Source: Nomia melanderi (lineage: Eukaryota > Arthropoda > Insecta > Hymenoptera > Halictidae). Taken from it: DNA of 64,000 nucleotides. Positions 33,701 through 44,819 of this stretch are shown one piece after another (position 1 is the first letter of the stretch; the number at the start of each line of letters is the position of its first letter). The notes under the pieces are model-generated. The model was not told the DNA's origin. It worked only from the letters and a program-made list of their open reading frames with translations, and made no database searches. The translations under genes were made by a program, and so were the position numbers. The DNA is taken from contig NC_135002.1 of the NCBI RefSeq assembly GCF_051020985.1, positions 4,526,001 to 4,590,000 of the forward strand, given 5' to 3'.

Positions 33701-35867
33701 CCTTGTTTTCTCTGTATTCAAGATCCCACCGTCCCTTTCGATAGTACTCCCCGTACATCCTGCTAACATCAATAACCACCGAATCCAAGACTACACCCGA
33801 GTCCGAAGAAACTTTCGAAATCCATCAGTATCTTTAATAAATTTCACGTTTCCCGCGCGAAGCTCAACTTCCCCGATCGCCGCTTACAGATGATCTGGAA
33901 ATGACGAAAGTTTTCCCATCAGAATCCTAAAAACTCCGTGTCCCATTTAATCCCGTCGCGAATTCCCTCCGCTAGAAATGAAAAAAGGCGAAGGGAGCGC
34001 GAACGGAACCGTGGCGAGCACGCGAGAACTTCCCCGAGTCATCGATTCGCGATGTTTGGTCCGTTACTGGTCGGACCGCTGAAATAATGAGATTCCCGGG
34101 GACACGTCCGATACACAATACCCCCGTGAAGTTCGTTATCGCGCGCGGAATTCCACGGTAGCCGGCCGGCCTTCTTTCGGTCGGGCAGTTTCGCCGGATC
34201 TTCCGGGGACGCGCGTTGTTATCTTATTATCGGCCGCATTGTCCCAGAAGTTGAACGCCTCGTCCCAGTTGTCCGCTCTGTCGCGCGGCCGGCCGAGAGG
34301 CCGGGAAAAAAGGGGCGATTTTCATGAGCGGGAAGTTCATTTCCCCGACGGGGGCGCGGAATGAAACGGAACGCCTGTTTCATTCGGCCGTTTCGCAAAT
34401 CGTCCGTGTCGGTTCGGTGTCGCGTGGCTGCCTTCATCCATTGTCTGCCCCCTCTTTCCCCCCTCCGCTCGCTCCGCTATTATTCGCGGACCCTATTCCC
34501 TTGATTGTCCTTTTTTTCCCCTTTTCGCTCCCGTGACAATTTGCAGGGAGAGTCCTGAATGGAGGAGCAGACACGGTCCGAGATTTCTCTGCGTGCGTTC
34601 GGATCGCGAGCACGGCTAACCTGGAATTAGGGGACAGAATCTTCGCGTCTCCAATCAACTCGCACGCGAACGCTTCTTTTGTGCTTGACACGCTTCCGGC
34701 GATAGCGTTGCGCGGGCTTGGAGTTCGAGCGGATGTTTCCTGCACTTTCGCAGCGGAGTTTTTCGAAGGATTCGTGGATCGCGGATACGTTCGTTGTAAG
34801 TGGAAATATAAATTTTGCAGGAATATCGTATTTAACTTGGCTGACAAATTCGAAACGAAAATAGTAGAATTCTACTGATAACATATCGCGACTGTTACGT
34901 CCTAGCGTGATTTTTGTTAGAAACAACGTTGAACACACGTGGAGTACAGCTGGAATAAACAAACTGGATCTTTTATTTGAACGCGTGATTCACCTGTCGC
35001 AAATCCAAACAACAATGTATACAAATTCCAGTGCCGGCGATAAATTCTAAGGGGACGTACTATTACGTCGGCCGCGATCGCGTCGGAATATTCGCGACCA
35101 ACCGTTTGCCAGGAGAATTATGCGTCGCGGTGTTCTAGGAAACGCGTTCCGCCATCTTTACGGAATATTTCCAGTCTCCACGCGGGAAACACCGTTGATT
35201 TTCCGAATACCACGAGCGTCGAGTGACGGCTCGAATGAAAGCGCATGTAAAATTGATGAAATTTCCGTCGCGCGATACGCGGGATCGCGCGTGTCGCGCG
35301 CGCGGCGCTCGATGCGAGCGAACAGCCGTAACGAAGTTACACGAAGACACCGGGCACTTTCGTGCAGCGCGCAGAATCAATTGAATTCGAGTCGAAAGAT
35401 TTACTTTCAACAGTTTCCTGCGCAACGGAACGCACCGATAAATTTCCAGCGTACGGCACATTTATTTCGCGAGCGGCGCGCGATACGCTGCGCTCCAGCG
35501 GTTCGACGGGAACTCGATCGACGTGTACCCGGACGAACGAGTGCGCGTAATTTCATAAGGCCGGCGAACAACGGTTAACTACCGGCCGATGATTAACCGG
35601 CATCGAAGTATTCAATAATTCAGCGGCGATTCGGAAAAGCCGCGGTTTACCGCGACACCGGTAATATAATAATAAACTTCGGACGATAAACAGCGGGTAC
35701 ACGGTCGCCGTTCGTTCGTTAGAATGATCGGGATTAAAAGTCGACGGGGCGGCCGTGCGCCGGTTTTATTGTTCACCGGAATTAATGTAAAGCTCGGATC
35801 GGCCCTCGAATTTTATCGAGCGTTCGCATTGTTACCGGGCGGCCGGCGCGCGGTGCGGTTAAATGGC
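33701..35867. other. Long GC-rich unique stretch; no supported gene
   Basis: 33,950-34,800 and 35,040-35,870 are CpG-rich; frames up to 152 codons are open on both strands with Arg/Ser/Ala-rich translations. No splice-flanked exon, RNA gene or repeat was recognised. Confidence 0.45.
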
Positions 35868-36193
35868 CGTTTTCTGGGCAAAACTCGATAACCTGAAAGG
35901 TATGAGTGATACAAACAAATGCTTCGGGCGAAAGTTGTAAGGTATAGAGCTAAGCACACGGTGGTTTTGTTTTTGTTTACGTTACAGGGATATTGTGAAG
36001 TTCCTTCAGTGACAATGGAGACTTTGCGTTTCGATTACTGACGTTATGTGAATAGAGAAATGGAATTCATTCGCGGAACATTGTTGTTTTTCAAATGATG
36101 ATCATTTTGTGTAGCAAGGATTACTTAATGACATATTGGTAACCTTCAATTTTCATTGTACGAACAGTAGAATTTGGGGATTTGTTCAAATGC
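35868..36193 (+). mobile_element. Dispersed element H, copy H3
   Basis: Begins GGCCGTTTTCTGGGCAAAAC and runs parallel to H1 to GGGGATTTGTTCAAATGCTC. Shared blocks include CAAATGCTTCGG, TATAGAGCTAAGCAC and GACATATTGGTAACCTTC. Confidence 0.8.
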
Positions 36194-36330
36194 TCGTTTT
36201 CTGGACAAAACTCGATAGCTTAACACTAGAACTATCGAGCATTTAGTACGATTAATATGCAATTTCTATAAAAATGGCAGATTATTTTCAGTTTCTTCAG
36301 AGATTCATTATAGTACTCTAGTGAAGCTAC
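36194..36330 (+). mobile_element. H4 start plus truncated MITE B3
   Basis: CGTTTTCTGGACAAAACTCGA then TTAA (36220-36223) and CACTAGAACTATCGAGC, the same H-to-B junction as at 26.9 kb. B3 stops near 36,330 after ACTCTAGTGAAGCTAC. Confidence 0.8.
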
Positions 36331-37025
36331 ATCTGTTGAAACCTCCAACATTATCATGATCATTCGAATAGGAAATTTTATTCGTCACCCGCGAACGGCG
36401 TTCAACTTTGTAAATCTAAAAAAACACTCCTCGAGCAAGAATTCAGTTACAAGTTGTTATAAAAACACGTGGAGCGAAATGACAATCATAAATGACAATC
36501 ATTCTGTACAGCGACATATTGGAACCCTCTAATTTTCGTTACACGAACAGTAGAATTCGGGGTTTTGCCCAGAGGCGGCCGCACTGTGCGCCGTTGCTAT
36601 CGCGCGTGCGTGTTAATTTTAATCGCGCCCGTCGATAATATATCCCGCGTCGATTCTCGACGCGACACGCCGCGTGACCGTTAACTGGATGTAATTAATG
36701 TTACGCCGTATTGCGTCTCGAGCAGAACCCCGGCAGAGTCCGCGATACTCGCTCGGCCCGTATCACACGTCCGATCTTCAAGCACGCCCGGCAGAGCGAT
36801 ACGTTGCGACGGAATGATAACCGGCGGGACGAATTCACCCTCTTCCGGTCCATCCGTCTCCCACGCGGACCTCTTTGGAATTTTTAGTACCGTAACCTGG
36901 CGCATTGTGTAGCTTTATGTGCCTCGTTCTGCGTAGGGGTTTGCGTTTGAGTTTCTTTGGGGTGGTTTATTCGATGGAGAGGGGGAGCTTGAATTTGTCG
37001 AGAGTGGTACTGTTGTTTTTGTTTT
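36331..37025. other. H remnant and CpG-rich DNA with a weak ORF
   Basis: 36,470-36,575 carries an H end (ACGAACAGTAGAATTCGGGG, TTTTGCCCAGAGGCGGCCGC). A 74-codon minus-strand ORF (36,681-36,905, starting MRQVTVLKIPKRSAWETD) has a fair start context (ACACAATGC) but no recognised family and lies in GC-rich DNA where such ORFs are expected. Confidence 0.35.
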
Positions 37026-37650
37026 ATACAGCTGTTTTTGTATTATGGTTGGTTCCTTGGAAGTTGGTTTTGTGAGTGATTGATGATTTTGATAGGTAGA
37101 AAATAATAGAAGTTTGAGGGGTGATGTGCGTCAGATGTGCGTCGGATGTTCTGGGAATGATTTAAATATTTTGAGCATAAAAATTGAATGCTAACGAATA
37201 CTACTAACTAATAATAAACTAGTCTCAAACTAAGCAAAAACGAAATATCATCGAAGAATTAGTAATCTAAACCTAAGTCTCAATGTTCGAAAGTCTCAAT
37301 ATTCCCACTTCTAATCGTTTTCTGCTACAGCTGTTTTTGTCTGATGGTTGGTTCCTTGAAAGTTGATTCTGTGAGTGATTGATGATTTTGATAGGTAGAA
37401 ATTAATAGGTGAAGTTTGAGGAGGGTGATGTGCGTCAGATGTTCTGGGAACGAAGATTCAAATACTTTGAGATGATGTGAACAGTAGTTGCCAGAGAAAG
37501 AAGAGAAATGAACAGATTACTATAGAATAAAAATTGAATACTAACGAATAGTATTAATTAATAATGAACCAATCTCAAACTAAGCAAAAACGAAATATCA
37601 TCACAGAATTAGAAATCTAAACCTAAGTCTCAACATTCCACTTCCAATCG
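37026..37650. repeat. Tandem duplication, unit about 299 bp
   Basis: TACAGCTGTTTTTGT at 37,027 and 37,326; both followed by GGTTGGTTCCTTG, GTGAGTGATTGATGATTTTG, AAACTAGTCTCAAACTAAGC-like sequence and AACCTAAGTCTCAA. The second copy carries an extra block (ATGTGAACAGTAGTTGCCAG). No ORF. Confidence 0.85.
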
Positions 37651-39080
37651 TACCATCTATCCCTCTGCAACAGAAAATTATCTCACAAACATCTTCCACG
37701 ATCACCTGCATCAACCAACGTTACACCCACGAATTCTATAAAACGACATTCCCGAGCAGATACCGAAACATCAATTAATTCTCCGACGTTACTCGCGCGA
37801 AGCATAAGGACCACACCCAGTATTCCAAGGAGAACAGCGAGGTTTCTCGAAACGCTCCCCCGCCGTGGGAAGAAAACGCGGCTGGAAAGCCTAGGGAACG
37901 TCTCCCTCGAATAATGTAATAGGTGGGAGGAGATTCCCGTCGCGGAAAAATTGAATCGTTATCATGAACCGCAACCGGCTAAGGCTGACGCGTGCGGTTT
38001 TGTTGCTCGTGCCGGCTTATGACAGAACTATCGATCCTACTACTGGTCCAACTCGAACTTTTCCTCTGCGCTCCCACCCACCGCCCTCGCATCGTATATC
38101 CGAAATTCCTCTCTCCCCCTCTCTCGCTTCTCTGCTCCCCTTCTATCGTTTCCACTCTGGCCCCGTGCGTGAAGCACACTTCGAAAGGATGATAAGAGGT
38201 CCCGTTACGCGGCCAGGCTTACGTTCGCCAGCCGAATTTCGTTATTTCGATGATCGATCCTCGCCCCTTCTCTTCGAGGAGCTCCTCTTCGGCGACTCAA
38301 TTGAGCTTCGATTTAATTATCTCGCGCATTTCGTTTGATTATCCGAGCGGAACGATCCTGTTAATAAATTCGACAGGCAGGAATTCCTTTTTAGTACGGT
38401 TTTACGGTAACTCCTAGGAATTTTGGTTAGAATATCGCGTTTTAGGAACTTTTCGAATTGTTTCGGTGAATTAGCTTGCTTCAGTCGATTAAGTGTTAAG
38501 GAACAGCTGATTTGTTTCGAAATTTTGATAGTTCTCGAAGTTTTACCGTGAGCTGGGTATGGCGGAGGTTATTTGCTGTGCCTTGAGACACGGGTCTGAT
38601 GATTAGTCAGTTAAGAAGCAGCGCGAATAGTTTGACGAAGTTGCTTTCGAGTGACGCGAGAAAACCACTTTGTCGAAGGTATTCCATTCCGTTTCGGGAG
38701 CATCTTTCTCGTTAATTCGTCGCAATTTGCTCGATGGCGCGCATATCGCTGAGACACTCGGCTCGCTGCGAACGTTATTCTCCGAACGAGTGCTTTATAC
38801 GCGAGAAAATTGAGTGGCAGTGGGGAGGAATTAACCCCTCGGCTTGGAGTATCGTGTCGGGCCCCTGGCGAAAATGTCAAATAAAGTTTGACAAATGCAA
38901 GTGCCATTCGATCCTCTCGAGTTCGAATTAAATAGAAAATCTATAAAAAAAATAGACAAAATCGAATACAGTTTAACAAATATGAATTTGGGTCCAACTT
39001 AGAGTTCTCGAGAGCAAGTTTGTATAAATATCAGAATCCTCTTAAACATCAATTTTTAATTAAATATTAATTTTATTGTA
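37651..39080. other. Unique DNA with two CpG-rich segments; no supported gene
   Basis: 37,800-38,340 and 38,590-38,930 hold overlapping frames of 65-124 codons on both strands. 38,930-39,080 is AT-rich. Nothing recognised. Confidence 0.4.
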
Positions 39081-39362
39081 AAGCTAGATATAAAAGAAAT
39101 ATAAAACTCCTTTCTTCTTTGATTAAATTATTAAAGACAAAGTAATTTCGTCGGGCTTTCGAAATATAGAATAAAGCTAGAGATAAAAGAAATATAAACT
39201 GCTTTTCTTCTTTGATTAAATCATTAAAGTAATTTCATCGAGCATAGTTTTGAAAATATTGTAGGGCTAGATATAAAAGAAATATAAAATTCTTTTCTTC
39301 CTTAGTGAATTATTAAAGGTAAAGTAATCTCAACGAGCATAGTTTCGAAAATCTTACGGGGT
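39081..39362. repeat. Three tandem copies of a 90-93 bp AT-rich unit
   Basis: AAGCTAGATATAAAAGAAAT (39,081), AAGCTAGAGATAAAAGAAAT (39,174) and GGGCTAGATATAAAAGAAAT (39,264), each followed by CTTTTCTTC and ATTATTAAAG-like sequence. Confidence 0.9.
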
Positions 39363-39539
39363 AAGAGGTTAAAGGCCATTGAAAGCTACAGATAGGTAGA
39401 TAACAAAGCCGGTAAACGTTTCGCCGGACACTTATGAATTACGTCGGGCCACTCGAAGTGTCGCGTCGTTTCTCATTAACTATTCCGCGGTAATGCCCGG
39501 CTAGAAGTGCGTACTATCTTCGTTTTATGCTTTCGACCA

Positions 39540-40760
39540 GGTACAGCCACTGTTCTACTTGGCTTAAACGGTGTACGGTTTAATTTAGTTGATCCCCGGT
39601 TTAATTGACTGGATCCGTACGATGCTTACTCTCATTGTCTGACAAGACCGTACTCCTATTCTACTCGTCCGGATAGACATGGTTCATGATCTCCCTGGCT
39701 GACTATATGCGCTCGCCGTTCTACTTGTCTCGCTACACACAATCTCCGTTTCAGTTGAGTTACTGTTCCTCTTGTTTATCCCCTTTGCTAGACTATTGAA
39801 TCATTCGCATTTCAGTTGAACGTTTGGAAACTCTTGCAATGTTCAGCTGACTAGACAGTTTTCTCTCATTTCTTATTTGTATATTATAAATTTCAATTTT
39901 TCTCCATTATTATTGTTAATCTAGGTATCTATATAGTTCACAGTCTGACAGTGTGCAATCACTGTTTCACTTGGCTCGTTAATAATTCATTCGAATCCCC
40001 TTTTCTAACTGAATATTATTCATATTTCACTAGAACCTCTGGAAATACTACGATCGTCTGACTACAGACTATCCTTATTCTACTCATCCAGATATTACCT
40101 CCAAATTCGACTCTTTGCCAATCACAATTTGTTACAGTGTTGATTTATGACGCACCCAAATTCCTTTTTCTAATTGCATATTAATCAAATTTCACTAGAA
40201 CCTCTGGAAATACTGCTACGATCGTCTGACTACAGACTATCCTTATTCTACTCATCCAGATATTACCTCCAAATTCGACTCAGCCAATCACAATTTATTA
40301 CAGTGCTATAAATTCAAATTCCTTAACGTACAAGCGTCCACCAGTATAAGATCCCTATTCCACTTGTCTGATTTATGACGCACCCTTTTTCTAATTGTAC
40401 ATTAATCAAATTTCACCGGAACATTGTCATAGAAGTTCCTTCCACCACGCTCGCCTGACTATCAGGTTTAATTCTACTGTTTGCCTCAGCCACCGTCGGG
40501 AACTCACGAATTTTTCCGAAGTCCCGCGATTAATCTGGATTTCTACGTAGTCGGCAGTCCGTCCCCATGCAGTCCCTGTTTCACTCGGCTGATTATTAAT
40601 CTTCTTCGCTCTCTTTGTCCGACTATATATTATTCTCGTTCCGCTCGAATGTCAAGAAATTCTTTCTACCTCGTCCCCCCGCGCAAAGACATTTCTCATT
40701 CCACCTTTAATTTCTACATCAAACGGAATTTTCCTGGCCAGCTACTTCGCGACTTCTGGA
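39540..40760. repeat. Degenerate TTCTACTYG/GTCTGACTA motif field with a 165-bp duplication
   Basis: Irregularly spaced variants of TGTTCTACTTGGCT and TATTCTACTCGTCC (39,553, 39,657, 39,717, 40,078 and 40,246, among others), often paired with GTCTGAC. 40,024-40,188 and 40,189-40,353 are direct copies starting ATTTCACTAGAACCTCTGG. The motif matches the 48-bp array at 45.8 kb. 39,363-39,540 is unique. Confidence 0.65.
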
Positions 40761-40764
40761 GTTA

Positions 40765-41038
40765 ACCCCTTGGCCAATGATTTCTTTCTCAACTCCGATC
40801 GATACGGCTACTTTGTCGTTGATAACTTATTGGAAAAAGAGGAAAATTCTAAGCGTATGTTATGTCTATATTTCCTTTTAAGTATAACAGTTGATTACAG
40901 AGGAATAATACTGACTTTGAATTCGAATTTACTAAGTAACATATGTATTTCTCAACTCTCATCGATACGGCTACTTTGTCGTTAATAATTTATTGGAAAA
41001 AGAGGAAAATTCTAAGTATACGTTATCTATATTTCCTT
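40765..41038 (+). mobile_element. MITE family G, copies G3 and G4 in tandem
   Basis: TTAA (40761-40764) then CCCCTTGGCCAATGATTTC. TTCTCAACTC..ATCGATACGGCTACTTTGTC occurs at about 40,788 and 40,948, giving a 160-bp tandem. G3 reads CCTTTTAAGTATAACAG where G4 reads CCTTTTAA then MITE A4, so G3 supplies the empty site. Confidence 0.8.
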
Positions 41039-41042
41039 TTAA

Positions 41043-41255
41043 CCCTTTGCACTCGAGAGGTGACTCTCTCGCCACTTGATTTGATTTGTAAAATTATAAA
41101 GTCTTGTATGATGCATCAATATATGGAATATTGCAATAAAATAACTTTCCTTCTTAATTTATATGTTTCCTCGTTAATTAGTTTCAAAGAACATCGTCTG
41201 TATCTCATCGAAGAATATTGAATGTTTCTAGTGAGAAACTTTCGAGTGCAAAGGG
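41043..41255 (+). mobile_element. MITE family A, copy A4, inserted in G4
   Basis: TTAA at 41039-41042 and 41256-41259, ends CCCTTTGCACTCGAGAGG and TTTCGAGTGCAAAGGG. 213 bp. The 41-94 codon frames around it are chance. Confidence 0.92.
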
Positions 41256-41259
41256 TTAA

Positions 41260-42542
41260 GTTTCAAGAAACAGTGAACATTTGTTCACCGTACGACTCAG
41301 ACGTCGCTTCTCTATCGTTCGGCCGCCAGCGATCGCACGTTGGCAGCTTCGCGTCATCCTCAAACGAAAGCGCGAGGCTGAAGCACGCTGGAACGAGGTA
41401 TTTTTTCCAACCGCCAGCCGGAAAATCGTCGGAGTCGCGTTAGCAAATCGAGCGCGGCAACCGCGGGATTATTAACTGGCAAAAATCGCCGGGTCGGCAT
41501 TGTCGGCAGCGAATGTACGACGTCGCAGTGTCAATTTGCAGTAAATCATCGCTAATTAAACGGCATCGCGCCGCCGGTAATTAACAGACCGAGCCGTGAA
41601 CGCCTGTTACCGCTGACTTTAGCAAAGCCCCCGACCTACGTAACCCGCGCGTTACTCGCGTTCAGCGCCGCCCGAAAACAATCGAAAAATATTTCCGAAA
41701 TTATTCGGGAACTCCTCGGTCTGCGGGGAAATCAACCCCTTGACAAATGTTTTAAGACAGAAGTGAATGCGTCGGTCGATAAATATTTAAACGAGAAATG
41801 AATCCTTCGGCAGAATTGTTGCAAACGAGAGACACGGAAGTACAAGTAGAAGAGTCCGCGAAAAAATTAAGACTGACATTTCTCGGCGATCCTTTAAGAG
41901 GGGATGGGATTAATTTAAAGTCTCGAAGAAACAACGGAATTGCGTGCGAGGTCGCGTCCGTCTGGGGGAATAAATAATTGTTTCCCTTCGTTGCCCGTTT
42001 CCTGTGTTCCCTCCGTTGGAGGATTAAATCCCGGAAAATATTTAATAGCGCTTGTTCGTCCCGCCTCTAAAGTGGCCTCGTTATTTAAATATCCGACGCA
42101 ATTCCCGCGCGAACGTGTCGGACACACGCAACGCCGAAAATTCTCCCATAAACATCGCGACCCTTCGTTACGGACGAACGAATTCTGTTTGTGCCAGGGA
42201 AGCCTTTCAACGCTGTTACATACGGCGTAATGAATTAATGATACAGTGATGTCTAATTAACGCGCGGTTATTCCATTGCGACGAGCTCGGCCCGAGCGAA
42301 CGGTGCTTCTGACGTGACGCTTCGGTCGTGTCGCTCGTGGTCTGTGGTGCTCAACCGTTTGGATGCTAAACAACTTTTGTGGATATTTAGCAAAATTGCG
42401 CAAGTGATCGGGTGTGTATGCAAAGAAATTAATGAAAGTAGTTATCTAATTACATCACAAATATTGTGTTATTACAAAGAAATATCAGAAAATAACATCT
42501 ATTCAAATAAATTCACTTTGAAGAAATAAATTCGCATTGAAG
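41260..42542. other. GC-rich unique DNA; no supported gene
   Basis: 41,290-42,350 is CpG-rich with overlapping frames up to 96 codons on both strands; 42,314-42,529 is an AT-rich frame lacking an ATG. No gene signals. Confidence 0.4.
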
Positions 42543-43050
42543 AAAATATAAAATTTGATTCGATTTGATTGTCTATTTAAAATATATTACATAACAGTAC
42601 GATATCCGAGTTTCTCTATGTATAGCGATATAAGTTGACCTCACTGCCATCGCAATTCAGTTTTCTGAAAACTAAACGGTACGCAATGTGTTAACCCTTT
42701 GAACTCTGTAAGCTCCAAAATTGCACCAGTTACAATATTAAATATTTTAATGAATCTTAAAGAAACTACCCTAAAATTATTCGATTTTCCACACATCCAA
42801 ATTTTGTACTAAGAAGGAAAATAAAAGATCGAAGAAATGTTATAGCATTTCTCACTTAATGTCATTAAAGACACTTAGCTATAACTTCGCTAATTACCAC
42901 AGCATAGAAAAAAATATAAAATTTGATTCGAATTGGTTATCTATTTAAAATATATTACATAACAATATCCGAGTTTCTCTATGTATAGCGATATAAGTTG
43001 ACCTCACTGAAAATTGCCATCACAATTCAGTTTCCTTGAAAATTGGCCGG
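42543..43050. repeat. Direct repeat pair (about 140 bp) flanking a D element
   Basis: AAAATATAAAATTTGATTCG to ATTCAGTTTTCTGAAAA (42,543-42,680) is repeated at 42,911-43,043 with small indels, a 368-bp period. D3 lies between the copies. It is either a tandem duplication with D inserted in one copy, or a terminal-repeat element remnant. Confidence 0.8.
42695..42870 (+). mobile_element. MITE family D, copy D3 (right end lost)
   Basis: TTAA (42691-42694) then CCCTTTGAACTCTGTAAGCT, CACCAGTTACAATATT, TTCCACACATCCAAAT and AGATCGAAGAAATGTTATAG. Similarity ends near 42,870 without the CCTGGAGTAAGGG end. Confidence 0.85.
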
Positions 43051-43753
43051 CACGCGATCCATTAAATGAAATCCCGGAATTTTCTTTAATTCCGATCGAA
43101 CGTGCACGAGGAGAATATAACACGATCTTCATCTGAATTTTTCGCGCCATCCCCTTAACGCTGTAGTCCCATTAACGAGAATATAATTAGAGCTTCGATA
43201 AACTCTATTAAATTCCGTTTAACGACTAAATACAAGGGGAACGCGGCGGAATCCCCGGCGCGATTTTCGCGCGTTATTTCCAGCAGCATCTTGTCGGTTC
43301 TAGTCCGATTTATTTTAATTAACGCGTCGCGCGCGCGGACAGGCCGGAATGAAAATTTCCATCGAAAAGCAGCTGGGTCGGGCAACTGGTGGCCGTTTGT
43401 AAGCCGGGATACAATTTAATCCTTCGACAAACGGCTGGACGTATCGCAGTATTTCATTGTACTGCGCGGAACGAGCTACAAATTGCGCGGAAAGATATAG
43501 GGTTATGCGCTCCGCGCGAATTTTCGTGGCCCTCGCTCTCCGACCGCGCGCGTCCGCTCGAGTCCGCGATGACAAAATCCCCGACAGTCTGCGAGTACCG
43601 CCTGCCGGGCTGCCGGACGAGGAATAATTAAACGGCGGCCGTTCGTTACGAAAATAGCCGTAATATATTTACCTCGTAATTTCTATCTGATTAGCTGTCG
43701 GAAGGATCTCTGAAATATTACCTCTCGGAGGGATATTCTTGATATAATATAAT
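43051..43753. other. CpG-rich unique DNA; no supported gene
   Basis: 43,060-43,630 is GC-rich with frames open on both strands. 43,640-43,753 is AT-rich and borders the LTR. Confidence 0.4.
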
Positions 43754-43813
43754 TGTACAGGCATTCCTCTCGGTGAGCCTCGAAAGTAGAACATTCAAAA
43801 CAATTCCGGAATC

Positions 43814-43819
43814 TTTATT
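43814..43819 (-). other. LTR polyadenylation signal AATAAA
   Basis: AATAAAG on the minus strand, about 460 bp after the initiator and about 60 bp before the inferred LTR end, the expected order. Confidence 0.55.
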
Positions 43820-44274
43820 ATTTCAGTGAAATACCCTCTATTCCTCTGTATTCAACTAAGAATGCTTCAGAAGTCCAGTGCACGGCAAAGAACAGTAACA
43901 GTACGAAAGTCGAAACCGGGATTACTATTCATTTACAATTATTCGAAATATTTCCTGTTATTCCGCTTGCAACGAACAAAACTTGGAGCCTCTCCTAGCA
44001 AACATATGAATATATCGACAATGTAAAGTGCTCCGATTCTCACGAGCACCTTTGAGTATATGCTGAAGTATTCGAAGGACCACCCAATGTTGGGACTGAA
44101 CGATTGTTGACTGATAGCTAAGCTGATTCTCAACTGAGTCTGATTGAAGCTGAGCTAATTCTAAACTGATTCTGATTGAAGCTGAGCTGATTCTCAACTA
44201 CTTCTGACTCTGAACTGAACTGCTACTGATTTTGACTGAACTGATTCTGAACTGGTACCTATACTGACTGTCAA

Positions 44275-44309
44275 ACTGATCTTTTTCTGACCGTTTGAAG
44301 GGTTTTATA
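44275..44309 (-). promoter_or_regulatory. LTR core promoter: TATA box and initiator
   Basis: TATAAAA at 44,303-44,309 and TCAGT at 44,275-44,279 on the minus strand, 32 bp apart between TATA start and initiator A. Further TCAGT copies follow downstream within the repeat run. Confidence 0.65.
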
Positions 44310-44819
44310 CTGATCCTGGGCCTACTCCCTCCCTCTCGATATACGAAGGTGGGCCTCAGGGGCGGTTTTTCTATCCCTTCCTACGCAAGGTACCTACCCC
44401 TGTCTCATCCCCTTCCAGTCCGCCTGTAGCGCGGGTTTCCTGGAGCGAGGGTGACGGAGTTGGTCGCTATGCTGAACGAATGTTTGGCAACGCTGGGGAA
44501 ATTCCATTAGGTCAAAATCCTTGAGGACACTTTTTCTAAAATTCCAACAGACCCTCTGGAACACGACTTTACGATACCTGGACTGAAGTGAAAAAACTAG
44601 ACAATGGTTGATTTCTACGCTAACCCTTATGTGCCGCATATTGGCTGCCGGCCTGCTAAAGTACCGGACGGAAAGCTGATGGTCACGAACGTCTCTAAGA
44701 ATAATTCCCGTGTCGTAAAATTGTCCCCTTGTCCTAACAGATAACGTATAAATCGAATCAGCTCCATTACCAACTGCAACACACAAAGGTCCACGGAAAC
44801 GGGAATACTACCCGTAACA

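Larger units (their letters stand above)
43754..44819 (-). mobile_element. Solo LTR of an LTR retrotransposon (minus strand)
   Basis: Read on the minus strand it starts TGTTACGGGTAGTATTCCCG at 44,819 and ends with CCTGTACA at 43,754, about 1.07 kb. In transcription order it carries a TATA box (TATAAAA, 44,303-44,309), an initiator TCAGT with A at 44,277 (32 bp downstream), a run of CAGTTCAGAATCAGT-like repeats (44,105-44,285), and AATAAA (43,814-43,819). TG..CA ends, promoter and polyadenylation signal in order are diagnostic of an LTR. No primer-binding site, polyprotein or second LTR follows, so it is solo. The 3' boundary and target duplication are uncertain (TTAT is possible if the ends are TT..AA). 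A 130-codon frame inside (44,394-44,786) is not coding. Confidence 0.75.

Noticed and set aside
35120..35578. 152-codon + ORF
   Set aside because: CpG-rich, Arg/Ser-rich translation, antisense also open for 108 codons, no splice or start support.
36681..36905. 74-codon minus-strand ORF with fair start context
   Set aside because: Short, in CpG-rich DNA, no family recognised, no polyadenylation signal noticed close by.
44394..44786. 130-codon minus-strand ORF
   Set aside because: It lies entirely within the U3 part of the solo LTR, so it is unlikely to be a gene.
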